Shown: positions 49,377 to 58,779, numbered from the stretch's first letter. The stretch: DNA of 64,000 bases from Bacteroidales bacterium (GCA_017519185.1 JAFWSX010000006.1:1-64000), one strand, 5' to 3'. Numbers and translations: made by a program. The notes: generated from the letters alone by a model not told the origin.

Positions 49377-51214
49377 TATTTAGTCTTTACCCTGCTCAAC
49401 AAATTAGCTTCGAACATCCTTTGTTCGAGATATTTCCTTTCACTGCATATTTCTCCGTTCAGGTATTTCTCCACCAACAGAGATGCGATGGGGGCTGCCC
49501 ATGTCGCTCCGAATCCTGCGTTTTCCACATATGCGACTACCGCGATCTTCGGGTTGTCCTTCGGGGCGAAACACATAAACACCGAGTGGTCGCTGCCGTG
49601 AGGGTTCTGCGCAGTACCGGTCTTTCCGCACATCACAATGCCGGGAATGGCCACCGACCTGGCAGTGGCTCCGGGGCCGCCCTGCACAGCCAGCTCCATA
49701 CCCTTGACTACTTCAGGGAAGTATGTCGTGTCGACCATTGTATAGTGGCGGGTCGTGTAGGTGCTGTCCACCTCGTCGCCAGGATTGTATTTCACATAAT
49801 GGGGAGTATAGAAATAACCCCTGTTGGCTACGGTTGCGCACATATTCGCGAGGTGGAGCGGGGTGCAGCCGAGCTCTCCCTGGCCGATGGACAGTGAGAT
49901 TATGGACAGCGATTTCCAGCGGTCCTTGCCGTGAATCTTGTCGTAGTATGCCCGGGTCGGTACGTTTCCTGCCAGCTCATAAGGGATGTCGGTTCCCAGT
50001 TTGGTGCCGAAGCCGAAAGACGTCACGTATTCCCTCCACTTGTCGAAGGCGTCACCTACGCTTGCGTATTTTGAGTTGTCGAGGATATTGCGCAGCACAT
50101 AGCAGTAGTATGCATTGCAGGACATCATCAGCGACTGGTACATATCGATGGGTGAGACGTGGTTGTGGCAGCCCAGATGGACCCTGCCGACTGAATAACC
50201 GGCGTGGCAGGGATATTTGGTGTCAGGGGTGAGCACGCCTTCCTGCAGGCCTATGAGTCCGTTGACGACCTTGAAAACAGATCCCGGAGGCTGTGCAGAC
50301 TGGACAGCCCTGTTGAACATCGGCTTGTAGGGGTCGTTGATGAGTTCCGAATAATATTTATTGATCTCGGCCAGCTGGGAGACGTCGATACCGGGGCTGG
50401 AAACCATGGCCAGGATTTCGCCGGTAGAGGGCTCGATTGCCACAACGGAACCTACCTTGTTCTGCATCAGCTGCTGCCCGTAGGCCTGGAGATGCAGGTC
50501 GATCGTGGTCATCACATCGCTGCCGCCGACGGCTTCCTTGTCATAGATGCCGTCTTCGTAGTGCTCCTGTATACGGTTATGCGCGTCGCGGAGAAAGATT
50601 TCATATCCTTTCTCGCCCTTGAGTCGGTCTTCGAAGGCCATCTCCATTCCAGTTTTGCCTGCGAAATCGCCCATTGCATAGCCCTCGTGGGTGTTCAGGA
50701 AGTTCTGGTCTACTTCACTGATATATCCAAGCAGGTTGCCTCCGGAGTTGACCGGGTAGGCACGTGCGGTGCGGACCACGGCGTCAAAGCCGGGGAACAT
50801 ATAGCTTTTCTCGGCGAACTTGTCGTACATCTCACCGGGAACCTGTTTGAGGAATGTGACCGAACCAAAACCGATGCGGCTGCGGTATCTCTTGTAGTAG
50901 TCGAAACGCTCCTTGACAAATTCAGGGTCCAGGTCGAATATCTCGCAGAAGGCGAGGGTATCGAAGGGCTGCACGTCGATGGGCACCACTTCGAGGTCGT
51001 AGATGATCTTGTTGTCTACTATGATTTCGCCGTTGCGGTCGAGGATACGGCCGCGGGCAGGGTAGTTGATCTTGTATTTGAGGGCGTTGTTCTCAGCGTT
51101 GATGCGATATTTGTCCTCAATTATCTGCACGTAGAAAAGCCTGCTGATGACTGCCAGGAACGCAATCGCTATAGCGGCCAGGAGTATGTTCTTTCTGCTG
51201 ATGGAAAGTGCCAT
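49376..51214 (-). CDS. mrdA: Penicillin-binding protein 2 (elongation-specific transpeptidase)
   Basis: A 612-aa class B PBP with one N-terminal TM (about 9-27). The pedestal domain starts KYKINYPARGRILDRNGEIIVDN. The transpeptidase motifs are SxxK at Ser312 (PPGSVFKVV), SCN at about 365-367 and KTGTAQNPHG (about 545). It crosslinks peptidoglycan in the elongasome with RodA. Its gene overlaps rodA by 1 bp and follows mreD at 3 bp. Confidence 0.96.
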   Translation of the reverse strand: MALSISRKNILLAAIAIAFLAVISRLFYVQIIEDKYRINAENNALKYKINYPARGRILDRNGEIIVDNKIIYDLEVVPIDVQPFDTLAFCEIFDLDPEFVKERFDYYKRYRSRIGFGSVTFLKQVPGEMYDKFAEKSYMFPGFDAVVRTARAYPVNSGGNLLGYISEVDQNFLNTHEGYAMGDFAGKTGMEMAFEDRLKGEKGYEIFLRDAHNRIQEHYEDGIYDKEAVGGSDVMTTIDLHLQAYGQQLMQNKVGSVVAIEPSTGEILAMVSSPGIDVSQLAEINKYYSELINDPYKPMFNRAVQSAQPPGSVFKVVNGLIGLQEGVLTPDTKYPCHAGYSVGRVHLGCHNHVSPIDMYQSLMMSCNAYYCYVLRNILDNSKYASVGDAFDKWREYVTSFGFGTKLGTDIPYELAGNVPTRAYYDKIHGKDRWKSLSIISLSIGQGELGCTPLHLANMCATVANRGYFYTPHYVKYNPGDEVDSTYTTRHYTMVDTTYFPEVVKGMELAVQGGPGATARSVAIPGIVMCGKTGTAQNPHGSDHSVFMCFAPKDNPKIAVVAYVENAGFGATWAAPIASLLVEKYLNGEICSERKYLEQRMFEANLLSRVKTK

Positions 51215-51217
51215 GCC

Positions 51218-51730
51218 TTATCTTCGTGAGTTGAACATAGAATAATCGAGGGCAAGTATGATGACAAGATTGGCGGCACAGCTGAGCACAAACCTTAGAA
51301 GAGTGGTCTGCAAGCTTTCCATACCCACCGAATCGAGGCAAATGTAAACTATGAAGTATACCGCGAGGGAAGCCAGGATGAAGTTGATGTGTCTCAGGAC
51401 ACCGGCTTCCTGGATGGTCGGAATGACCGCCCTTTCGAGGTTGTCCTTGCTGAAGCAGGCAGCATACAACGGTTTGCGGGCCGCTGCAAGCGCCACGGCT
51501 GCAGCGGCATTGAGCCCTGTTATGCCGTCGCAAAGCACATCTACGACAAGCCCGCACGCAAATGCTATGATCATCGAAACGCCCGTCTCCTGATAGAGCG
51601 GGAGATAGATCACCAGCAGCGGAAGGCAGCACAGGTAGATGTACGGCCCGACGTTCACATAGCCAGACAGGACTATCTGGATCAGAAGCAGAATGGCACA
51701 GAACAATATGCGGCCCCAGTTATCTTTCAT
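51218..51730 (-). CDS. mreD: Rod shape-determining protein MreD
   Basis: A 170-aa membrane protein with about five TM helices, starting MKDNWGRILFCAILLLIQIV at 51730 (overlaps mreC by 11 bp). The MreD-like segment is PYIYLCCLPLLVIYLPLYQETGVS, then ACGLVVDVLCDGITGLNAAAAVALAAARKPL. The 'DvL.dG..GlnA' motif is typical of Bacteroidota MreD. It acts in the elongasome with MreC. Confidence 0.88.
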   Translation of the reverse strand: MKDNWGRILFCAILLLIQIVLSGYVNVGPYIYLCCLPLLVIYLPLYQETGVSMIIAFACGLVVDVLCDGITGLNAAAAVALAAARKPLYAACFSKDNLERAVIPTIQEAGVLRHINFILASLAVYFIVYICLDSVGMESLQTTLLRFVLSCAANLVIILALDYSMFNSRR

Positions 51731-52553
51731 CCTTCTCCTCCTTTTCCAGCTCTTCAATTTCTTCGCGGTCGTTGTTGGCTACTACATAGACGTGACGCAG
51801 TGATGTGAAATCCTGAAACAAGTCGATTTCCAGGTTGAGGTACATACCGCTCACCGGCTTGATCTTGCTGATGACTCCCACTGGGATGTCGGGAGGGAAG
51901 ATGCTCGAGTGTCCGCTTGTGGCTACAGAGTCTCCGATGGCCGCTCCGCAGTAGAGCGAGATCTCGGTCAGCGTTGCCTTGTGGGGATTGACTCCTTCCC
52001 AGCGGAGCAGGCCGAAATGGTCGCTCTTGGTGAGTCGGGCGCTGATGGACTGCTCGGTGTTCAGGAATGAGATTACGTACGAATAGTTGTCGCTTACTGC
52101 ATCTATGATGCCGACTACGCCGTTGGCGGTTACTACGCCCATCCCCTCTTCAATGCCCGCACGGGACCCTTTGTCGATAAGCAGATAGTTGTGCTGCTTG
52201 CCACGGGTACTCTTGACGATGTCTGCAGACTTGTATGAATAAATGCCCGGCAGATGGTCGAAAACCGAATCAGGCTCAGTTTCCTGGGCAGCGCGGGCCT
52301 CATAAAGACTCAACTGGTGCCGGAGGTCTTCGTTCTCCTGCACCAGTGCAAGATTGTCTTTCTTGAGTGAAAAATAATACCTGATGTCACTGGTTTTCTG
52401 CCAGAGGGAAGCCTGGGCCTCCCTGATTCCACCCAATATCCTGTAACGCTGCACAACGCTGTTGTTGGCAATCATCACCAGGCACAGTACCTCCAGTGCA
52501 ATGAATACCAAAACAGTAACTGCATTACGGACAAGGGCGGGGCGACCTGTCAT
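51720..52553 (-). CDS. mreC: Rod shape-determining protein MreC
   Basis: A 277-aa periplasmic protein with one N-terminal TM (about 9-29). A coiled coil (QASLWQKTSDIRYYFSLKKDNLALVQENEDLRHQ) precedes a beta-barrel domain with DKGSRAGIEEGMGVVTANGVVGII (about 131) and SGHSSIFPPDIPVGVISKIKP (about 215). It is scaffold and activator of PBP2/RodA. Start and stop overlap mreB (ATGA, 4 bp) and mreD (11 bp). Confidence 0.93.
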   Translation of the reverse strand: MTGRPALVRNAVTVLVFIALEVLCLVMIANNSVVQRYRILGGIREAQASLWQKTSDIRYYFSLKKDNLALVQENEDLRHQLSLYEARAAQETEPDSVFDHLPGIYSYKSADIVKSTRGKQHNYLLIDKGSRAGIEEGMGVVTANGVVGIIDAVSDNYSYVISFLNTEQSISARLTKSDHFGLLRWEGVNPHKATLTEISLYCGAAIGDSVATSGHSSIFPPDIPVGVISKIKPVSGMYLNLEIDLFQDFTSLRHVYVVANNDREEIEELEKEEKDER

Positions 52554-53569
52554 CTAAACAGGAATTTATATGTTGCAGTGTTCTTCAGCGCCTGGCAGGT
52601 GCCGCGGGCAACGGCTCGGAGCGGGTCCTCTGAAACGTGGAACGGAATGTTGATCTTCTTGGCGAGCCTCTGGTCAAGACCTTTGAGCAATGCGCCGCCG
52701 CCGGTCAGGAAGATGCCCTTGTGCACGATGTCGGCATAAAGCTCGGGCGGGGTCTTCTCCAGCACGGTGAGGATGGCTGTCTCAAGCCTTACGAGAGATT
52801 TATCAAGGCAGTGTGCAATCTCCTGAGAGGTTACTTCGGCCTCTACGGGGTGGGCGGTCATCAGGTTAGGTCCGCTTACGATGTACGGATCCGGGGTCTC
52901 GTCGAGCTCGGCGATGGCAGCGCCGATCTTGATCTTGATGTCCTCGGCAGTGATCTCACCGACCTTGATGTTGTGCTGCTGCCTCATATATTGCTGGATG
53001 TCGCTCGTGAAGACGTCTCCTGCGGTACGGATGCTTTCGCTTGCAACGATGCCTCCGAGGGAGATGACTGCGACTTCAGTGGTACCGCCTCCGATGTCGA
53101 CTACCATATTGCCTGAAGGAGCGGTGACGTCAAGTCCGATACCCAGGGCTGCAGCCATAGGCTCGAACATCATATACACGTCGCGGCCTCCGGCGTGTTC
53201 GCAGGAGTCACGGACGGCACGGATCTCTACTTCAGTACTTCCCTTAGGGATGCTGACAACGATCTTGAGGTTAGGGGCGAAGAGGGTGCGCTTGCGGTTG
53301 ATCATCTTGATGAACTCCCTGAGCATCAGCTCTGCAGCCTCGAAGTCTGCGATCACGCCATCCTTGAGGGGCCTGACGGTGCGGATAGTCGGGTTTGTAC
53401 GTTCGTGCATCAGCTTGGCCTGGGTGCCCACTGCGATGGGTTTGTTGGTGGGGATGTCGATGGCCACGATAGAGGGCTCATCGATAACCTTCTTGTCATT
53501 CATGAAAATGACGAGGTTGGCTGTGCCAAGGTCGATAGCAAGTTCTTGGGTTAGAAACGAGAATGCCAT
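52550..53569 (-). CDS. mreB: Rod shape-determining protein MreB (bacterial actin)
   Basis: A 339-aa actin-fold ATPase that guides lateral wall synthesis. It has phosphate 1 (LAIDLGTANLVIF), connect 1 (MFEPMAAALGIG), phosphate 2 (MVVDIGGGTTEVAVISLGGIV) and the adenosine region (LTGGGALLKGLDQRLAKK). Length is normal. It lies 20 bp after purH and overlaps mreC by 4 bp. Confidence 0.98.
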   Translation of the reverse strand: MAFSFLTQELAIDLGTANLVIFMNDKKVIDEPSIVAIDIPTNKPIAVGTQAKLMHERTNPTIRTVRPLKDGVIADFEAAELMLREFIKMINRKRTLFAPNLKIVVSIPKGSTEVEIRAVRDSCEHAGGRDVYMMFEPMAAALGIGLDVTAPSGNMVVDIGGGTTEVAVISLGGIVASESIRTAGDVFTSDIQQYMRQQHNIKVGEITAEDIKIKIGAAIAELDETPDPYIVSGPNLMTAHPVEAEVTSQEIAHCLDKSLVRLETAILTVLEKTPPELYADIVHKGIFLTGGGALLKGLDQRLAKKINIPFHVSEDPLRAVARGTCQALKNTATYKFLFR

Positions 53570-53589
53570 ATTGATTTTTAATTTGTTTT

Positions 53590-55119
53590 CTAGTGTTTGA
53601 AATGTCTGAATCCGGTGATGACCATGGCAATGCCATGCTTGTCGCAGTAATCTACGCTTTCCTGGTCCCTTATGCTGCCGCCCGGGTGGATGACAGCCGT
53701 GATGCCTGCCTGGTCTGCGATCTCGACGCAGTCAGGGAAGGGGAAGAAGGCGTCAGAGGCCATTACGGCTCCTTTCAGGTCAAAGCCGAAACTGAGGGCT
53801 TTGGCGATGGCCTGCCTGAGCGCGTCAACCCTTGAAGTCTGGCCGACGCCGCTGGCGAGCAGCATGCCGTCTTTGGCCAGCACGATGGAATTTGACTTAG
53901 AATGCTTCACCAGCTTGTTTGCGAACAGCAGGTCGGCAATCTGAGCATCAGTAGGAACGACCTTGGTGACAGGCTTGAGGTCGTCGGGAGTCTCACACTT
54001 GGTGTCCCTTTCCTGCACGAGGGCTCCGCCCAGCATTGAACGGAACTTGATGGCTGAAGGAACGGTGCCCCGGGTGACGAGTACGATACGGTTCTTTTTC
54101 TGGCAGAGAGTCTCGAGCGCTTCCGGAGAATAGTCGGGAGCGATGATGACTTCGAAGAAAATCTTGTTGATTTCCTCAGCCACAGACTCGTCTATCGGCC
54201 TGTTGGCGATGATGATGCCGCCGAAAGCAGAAACAGGGTCGCCAGCGAGGGCATCTTTCCAGGCCTCAGCCATAGAGGGCCTTGAGGCGCAGCCACAGGC
54301 ATTGTTGTGCTTGATGATGGCTACCGTAGGCTCAGAGAAATCGGAAATCAGCTCGATGGCAGCCTCGATGTCAAGCATATTGTTGTATGAAATCTCCTTG
54401 CCGTGAAGCTGCTCGGGAAGAGTGGATGCGTCACCGTAGAACGCAGCGTTCTGGTGAGGATTTTCACCGTAGCGCAGATGTGTTGACGATGTGTAGCTCC
54501 TTGCGAACATATCCACCTCGCCGTCCGAGTTGAGGTAGTTGAAGATGGCAGTATCGTAGGAACTGCTCACCGAGAATGCGTACTTGGCGAATGAGAGCCT
54601 GTCTTCCTCGCTTGTGCAGCATTCTTTCTCCTTCAGCACGCTGAGCAGCTTGCCGTAGCATTCCTTGCAAGGCACGATGACTACGTCCTTGTAGTTCTTT
54701 GCGGCGCCGCGGATGAGGCTGATGCCTCCGATGTCGATTTTCTCGATTATTTCCTGATGAGAGGCTCCCTTTGCAACATACTCCTCGAAGGGATAAAGGT
54801 CGACGATCACGAGATCAAGCGCCGGGATGTCATATTGTTTCATCTGCTCCTGGTCGGTTGCGTTGTCGCGCCTTGCAAGGATGCCGCCGAATATCTTGGG
54901 ATGGAGGGTCTTGACCCTGCCGCCGAGGATTGAAGGGTATCCTGTGACATCTTCGACCTTTGTCACCTTGAAGCCTTTCTGGGCCAGGAAATCATAGGTT
55001 CCGCCGGTTGAGTAGAGGGCAACTCCGTGGCTTGCAAGGAGGCTGGCAATCTCTTCGATGCCGTCCTTGTAGTACACCGAAATGAGTGCAGAAGTTATCT
55101 TTTTCAGTTCTGGATTCAT
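53590..55119 (-). CDS. purH: Bifunctional AICAR formyltransferase / IMP cyclohydrolase
   Basis: A 509-aa enzyme of the last two steps of purine synthesis. The N-terminal MGS-like cyclohydrolase domain contains GVALYSTGGTYDFL, GRVKTLHPKIFGGILARRDN and KIDIGGISLIRGAAKN. The C-terminal formyltransferase domain has IKHNNACGCA (about 266), DPVSAFGGIIIANRPID, KSNSIVLAKDG and the terminal VIHPGGSIRDQESVDYC plus MVITGFRHFKH. It is first gene of the transcript that continues into mreBCD-mrdA-rodA-gcvP. Confidence 0.98.
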   Translation of the reverse strand: MNPELKKITSALISVYYKDGIEEIASLLASHGVALYSTGGTYDFLAQKGFKVTKVEDVTGYPSILGGRVKTLHPKIFGGILARRDNATDQEQMKQYDIPALDLVIVDLYPFEEYVAKGASHQEIIEKIDIGGISLIRGAAKNYKDVVIVPCKECYGKLLSVLKEKECCTSEEDRLSFAKYAFSVSSSYDTAIFNYLNSDGEVDMFARSYTSSTHLRYGENPHQNAAFYGDASTLPEQLHGKEISYNNMLDIEAAIELISDFSEPTVAIIKHNNACGCASRPSMAEAWKDALAGDPVSAFGGIIIANRPIDESVAEEINKIFFEVIIAPDYSPEALETLCQKKNRIVLVTRGTVPSAIKFRSMLGGALVQERDTKCETPDDLKPVTKVVPTDAQIADLLFANKLVKHSKSNSIVLAKDGMLLASGVGQTSRVDALRQAIAKALSFGFDLKGAVMASDAFFPFPDCVEIADQAGITAVIHPGGSIRDQESVDYCDKHGIAMVITGFRHFKH

Positions 55120-55137
55120 GGTAAAGTCTTAATCGTA

Positions 55138-55145
55138 CAAAAGTA
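55138..55145 (-). promoter_or_regulatory. -7 element of the purH-mre-rod-gcvP operon
   Basis: Minus-strand TACTTTTG, exact consensus, with a leader of about 15 nt before the purH start. Confidence 0.45.
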
Positions 55146-55168
55146 GCTAAAATGACTTAATAATTACT

Positions 55169-55176
55169 TAATTTTG
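55169..55176 (+). promoter_or_regulatory. -7 element of ispD
   Basis: TAATTTTG, exact consensus, 17 bp before ATG 55194. It is divergent from the purH element. Confidence 0.45.
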
Positions 55177-55193
55177 TACACACTTTATCCACA

Positions 55194-55859
55194 ATGGAAA
55201 GAAAAAGATTCGCCGTCATCGTGGCCGCCGGTTCGGGCACGAGAATGAATTCAAAAATACCCAAGCAATTTATTGAAATTGCAGGGAAACCGGTACTGCG
55301 CCATACCGTGGAAAAGTTCCTTGCGATGAGCGTGCCTGTCGACATAATCATCGTTATGTCAGAAGAATACAAAGAATACTGGAAAGACTATTGCCGCTGC
55401 AGCGACTTTTTGGAAAAGTATATACTGCCCACCGGAGGCTTTACCCGTTTCCACTCCGTAAAGAATGCGCTCGAATACGTTCCGGACGGAGCACTCGTAG
55501 CCATCCACGACGGGGTCCGGCCGTTCGTTACACCCGAGTTTTTGGAGGGCCTTTTCGAAGAGGCTGAAAAGTGCGGGGCGGTTGCTCCGGCGGTGCCTCT
55601 CGTGGAGAGCATCAGGGAAGTCACAGAATCCGGAAGCATTCCTGCTGACAGGAGCCGGTTCCTGTCTGTCCAGACGCCCCAGGTTTTCCATTCAGAAATC
55701 CTTAAAAAGGCTTATGCCCAGTCATACGACACTTCCTTCACTGATGATCTGACCGTCGTGCAGAAAGCAGGCTACCCCATAAAAACTGTAGAGGGGCTGC
55801 GTTACAATGTGAAGATTACAACTCCGGAAGACCTGCGTCTTGCAGAGGCTTTACTTTGA
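55194..55859 (+). CDS. ispD: 2-C-methyl-D-erythritol 4-phosphate cytidylyltransferase
   Basis: A 221-aa MEP-pathway enzyme making CDP-ME. N-terminal VIVAAGSGTRMNSKIPKQFIEI binds CTP (Arg and Lys of the G-S-G-x-R...PKQ motif). VAIHDGVRPFVTPEFLEGLF, VPLVESIREV and VQTPQVFHSEIL are the classical IspD signatures. The terminal TTPEDLRLAEALL is also typical. It shows isoprenoids are made through MEP here and provides precursors for the polyprenyl synthase. Its stop overlaps the convergent Lrp-type gene by 9 bp. Confidence 0.95.
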   Translation: MERKRFAVIVAAGSGTRMNSKIPKQFIEIAGKPVLRHTVEKFLAMSVPVDIIIVMSEEYKEYWKDYCRCSDFLEKYILPTGGFTRFHSVKNALEYVPDGALVAIHDGVRPFVTPEFLEGLFEEAEKCGAVAPAVPLVESIREVTESGSIPADRSRFLSVQTPQVFHSEILKKAYAQSYDTSFTDDLTVVQKAGYPIKTVEGLRYNVKITTPEDLRLAEALL

Positions 55860-56396
55860 GCCTTTTTTGCGGCTTTCCTTCCTGACCTGGGGAGTTTTGT
55901 TCGCCGGAAGTTTCGCGTAGGATGCGTCGTCGACGAATACCTGCCTTTCTATGGCTTCCTCAAGTGAAATCCAGGTCTCAGTACGTTCCACTCCGTCAAT
56001 GTTCTGGATGGTGTCGATGAGGATGTGCATCAGGTCGTCGTTGTCCTTGCAATAGATTTTCAGCATCAGGGCGTGGTTGCCTGTGATGAAGTGGCACTCT
56101 ACGATCTCGGGGATATGCCTGAGGGACTCAATCACCTGGGAATAGGCATTGGCCCTGGAAAGGCTTACGCCCATAAAAGCGCAAACGTTGAGGCCGAGTG
56201 CCTGAGGCTTGACGAGAAGTCTGGAGCCGGTGATGATGCCCATCTGCTCCATTTTACGGACGCGCTGGTGGATGGCTGCGCCGGATATGCCGCATTCGCG
56301 GGCGATTTCAAGGAACGGGAGCCTTGCGTTTTTGATGAGGAATGAAAGTATCCTTCTGTCAGTTGCGTCAAGCTGATGTGTTATCGTTGCGGTCAT
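55851..56396 (-). CDS. Lrp/AsnC family transcriptional regulator
   Basis: A 181-aa regulator with an N-terminal winged HTH (LDATDRRILSFLIKNARLPFLEIARECGISGAAIHQRVRKMEQMGII-type, about 9-55). A C-terminal RAM ligand-binding domain (about 70-145) includes IVECHFITGNHALMLKIYCKD. A basic C-terminal tail (about 155-181, KTPQVRKESRKKGSK) extends beyond the usual 150-160 residues. No amino-acid gene is adjacent, so the regulon cannot be guessed. Confidence 0.92.
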   Translation of the reverse strand: MTATITHQLDATDRRILSFLIKNARLPFLEIARECGISGAAIHQRVRKMEQMGIITGSRLLVKPQALGLNVCAFMGVSLSRANAYSQVIESLRHIPEIVECHFITGNHALMLKIYCKDNDDLMHILIDTIQNIDGVERTETWISLEEAIERQVFVDDASYAKLPANKTPQVRKESRKKGSK

Positions 56397-56415
56397 AGTC
56401 CTGGGTTTGAATGTC

Positions 56416-56423
56416 CAAAATTA
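56416..56423 (-). promoter_or_regulatory. -7 element of the Lrp-type regulator gene
   Basis: Minus-strand TAATTTTG, exact consensus, 19 bp before the start codon in the gap after topA. Confidence 0.4.
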
Positions 56424-56431
56424 CTAAAAAA

Positions 56432-58714
56432 TTATTTTGCAGCCTTTGACGCTTTTGCGATTATTTCCCTGCAGGCGGCTTCGTCGAGCGATTCCGGGCT
56501 GGTGCCTTTGGGAATCTTGTAGTTGTTCTTACCCTGCTTGATGTAGGGGCCGAAGCGTCCGTTGAGAACCTCGATGTCACCGAAAGTGGCGATGTGCTTC
56601 TTGCTCTCTTTCTGCCTGTGGTCCTCGATGAGGGCGACGGCTTCCTCCTCGGTGATGAGCATAGGGTCATAAGTCTTGCCGAGAGATACGAATTCGGAAC
56701 CGACTTTGATGTAGGGACCGAAGCGGCCGATTGAAGCGGTCACGGGCTGGCCCTGGTATGTGCCGACAGTGCGGGGCAGTTCAAAAAGCTTCGCGGCTTC
56801 CTCGACGGTGATGTTCTCGATCAGCTGGCCCTTCTTGAGACTTGCAAAATGCTTGTCAGGGTCATCGTTTTCGCCTTTCTGGACCAGCGGTCCGAAGCGG
56901 CCCATACGTGCGATGAGCACCTTGCCGCTCGCCGGGTCGACACCGATACGGCGTTCTGCGTGGGTATGGGTCCTGTCGTTCAGTTTCTCCTCGACAGTGT
57001 TGTGGAAGTCAGTATAGAAATCACTTATCACTTCGTTCCAGACCCTCTTGCCGTTTGCGATGTCATCGAAATCCTGCTCGACCTGGGCGGTGAAGCCATA
57101 GTCCATTATGGCCTGGAAGTTTTCATCCAGATAGTCGGTGACCACTATGCCTATGTTCTCGGCGAACAGTTTCCCCTTCTCCTTGCCGACAGTTTCAGTC
57201 TTCGTCTGGGTGGTGATGCTGTCTCCCTTGAGAGCGTGTATGGTATAGCTGCGGGTTTCACCCTTGCTGTCGCCTTTTGCCACGTAACCGCGTTTCATTA
57301 TGGTCGAGATGGTCGGGGCATATGTAGAAGGGCGGCCGATGCCGAGTTCCTCGAGTTTCTTGACGAGACTGGCCTCGGTGTAGCGTGAAGGACGCAGGGT
57401 GAAGCGCTCAATGGCGTCGATCTCCTTGCGTTCCATCTTCTGTCCTTCGGAGATTGAAGGCATAAGGGTCAGTTCCTCTACAGTCTCCTCGTCGTCGGTG
57501 CTTTCGATGTAGACCTTCAGGAATCCGTCGAAGACAACCTTTTCCGCCTCTGCGACGAAAGGTTCCCTGACACCTGCGGCAGTGATGTCGACGACGGTCT
57601 TTTCGAGGACTGCATCGGCCATCTGGCTTGCGATGGTGCGTTTCCAGATAAGATTGTAGAGCTTCTTCTCGTTGGCAGTGCCGTCTATAGTGACGTTCTG
57701 GATATATGTGGGACGGATGGCCTCGTGTGCTTCCTGAGCTCCCTTGGTGCGGGTCTTGTACTTTCGCGGCTTCGAATACTGCTCGCCGTATTCACTGACG
57801 ATGAATGCCTTTGCGCTGTTGATGGCCAGCGACGAAAGGTTGACGGAGTCGGTACGCATATAGGTGATGAGACCGGCTTCATAGAGCCTCTGCGCGATCG
57901 TCATCGTCTGGCTTACTGAGAAACCGAGCTTGCGGGACGCCTCCTGCTGCAGGAGCGAGGTGGTGAAGGGTGCCGCCGGAGTGCGGACGAGGTTTTTCTT
58001 TTCGATGGAAGAAACGTGGAACTGTGCATCCTTGCAGCTCTCGAGGAAGGCAACGGCTTCTTTTTCGCTGTTGAACTTCTTGTCGACCTGCCCCTTGATC
58101 TTGTTTTTCAGACCGTCCGGAACGAAAGTTCCTTCAACCTTGAAGAACGAAGAAGACTTGAACGCAGCGATTTCCCTTTCCTTGTCGACTATAAGTCTAA
58201 CGGCAACTGACTGCACACGTCCGGCAGAAAGCTTGGGCTGAACCTTTTTCCAAAGTATGGGGGAGAGTTCGAAACCTACGAGACGGTCAAGTATGCGGCG
58301 GGCCTGCTGTGCATTGACAAGGTTCATATCGATGCCGCGCGGGTTGTCGATGGCTTCGAGAATGGCATTCTTGGTGATCTCGTGGAACGCGATGCGCCTT
58401 GTCTTGGCGTCATCCAGGCCCAGAGTCTCGAAAAGATGCCAGGCAATGGCTTCTCCTTCGCGGTCTTCATCGGATGCGAGCCATACCATAGATGCACCTG
58501 CGGCATCCTTTTTGAGTTCTGTCACGAGCTTGCGCTTGTCAGCAGAGATTTCGTAGTGCGGTGCGAATCCGTGCTCGGTGTCCACGCCCAGTTTCTTCTT
58601 CGAAAGGTCGCGGATGTGTCCGAAACTTGATTTGACAGTGTAACCTTTGCCGAGGAATTTCTCGATGGTTTTGGCTTTGGCCGGTGACTCTACTATGACG
58701 AGATTCTCTCCCAT
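56432..58714 (-). CDS. topA: DNA topoisomerase I
   Basis: A 760-aa type IA topoisomerase relaxing negative supercoils. It has a Toprim domain (NLVIVESPAKAKTIEKFLG; WLASDEDREGEAIAWHL about 82), a catalytic core with the active-site Tyr in LITYMRTDSVNLS (about 290) and IGRPSTYAPTISTIMKRGYV. The C-terminus lacks Cys4 zinc ribbons and instead has three GRFGP repeats (MGRFGPLVQKGE, IGRFGPYIKVGSE, NGRFGPYIKQGK), common in this phylum. Confidence 0.97.
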   Translation of the reverse strand: MGENLVIVESPAKAKTIEKFLGKGYTVKSSFGHIRDLSKKKLGVDTEHGFAPHYEISADKRKLVTELKKDAAGASMVWLASDEDREGEAIAWHLFETLGLDDAKTRRIAFHEITKNAILEAIDNPRGIDMNLVNAQQARRILDRLVGFELSPILWKKVQPKLSAGRVQSVAVRLIVDKEREIAAFKSSSFFKVEGTFVPDGLKNKIKGQVDKKFNSEKEAVAFLESCKDAQFHVSSIEKKNLVRTPAAPFTTSLLQQEASRKLGFSVSQTMTIAQRLYEAGLITYMRTDSVNLSSLAINSAKAFIVSEYGEQYSKPRKYKTRTKGAQEAHEAIRPTYIQNVTIDGTANEKKLYNLIWKRTIASQMADAVLEKTVVDITAAGVREPFVAEAEKVVFDGFLKVYIESTDDEETVEELTLMPSISEGQKMERKEIDAIERFTLRPSRYTEASLVKKLEELGIGRPSTYAPTISTIMKRGYVAKGDSKGETRSYTIHALKGDSITTQTKTETVGKEKGKLFAENIGIVVTDYLDENFQAIMDYGFTAQVEQDFDDIANGKRVWNEVISDFYTDFHNTVEEKLNDRTHTHAERRIGVDPASGKVLIARMGRFGPLVQKGENDDPDKHFASLKKGQLIENITVEEAAKLFELPRTVGTYQGQPVTASIGRFGPYIKVGSEFVSLGKTYDPMLITEEEAVALIEDHRQKESKKHIATFGDIEVLNGRFGPYIKQGKNNYKIPKGTSPESLDEAACREIIAKASKAAK

Positions 58715-58737
58715 GATAACGATTTTTTAAGGAGGGG

Positions 58738-58770
58738 CAAAGTAAAGTATAAATAGAGGTATAATCCAAA
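58738..58770 (-). promoter_or_regulatory. Candidate topA promoter
   Basis: The minus strand shows TTTG (58770-58767), a 21-nt spacer and TTACTTTG (58745-58738, one mismatch). Leader about 20 nt. Confidence 0.4.
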
Positions 58771-58779
58771 TTTAATTGC

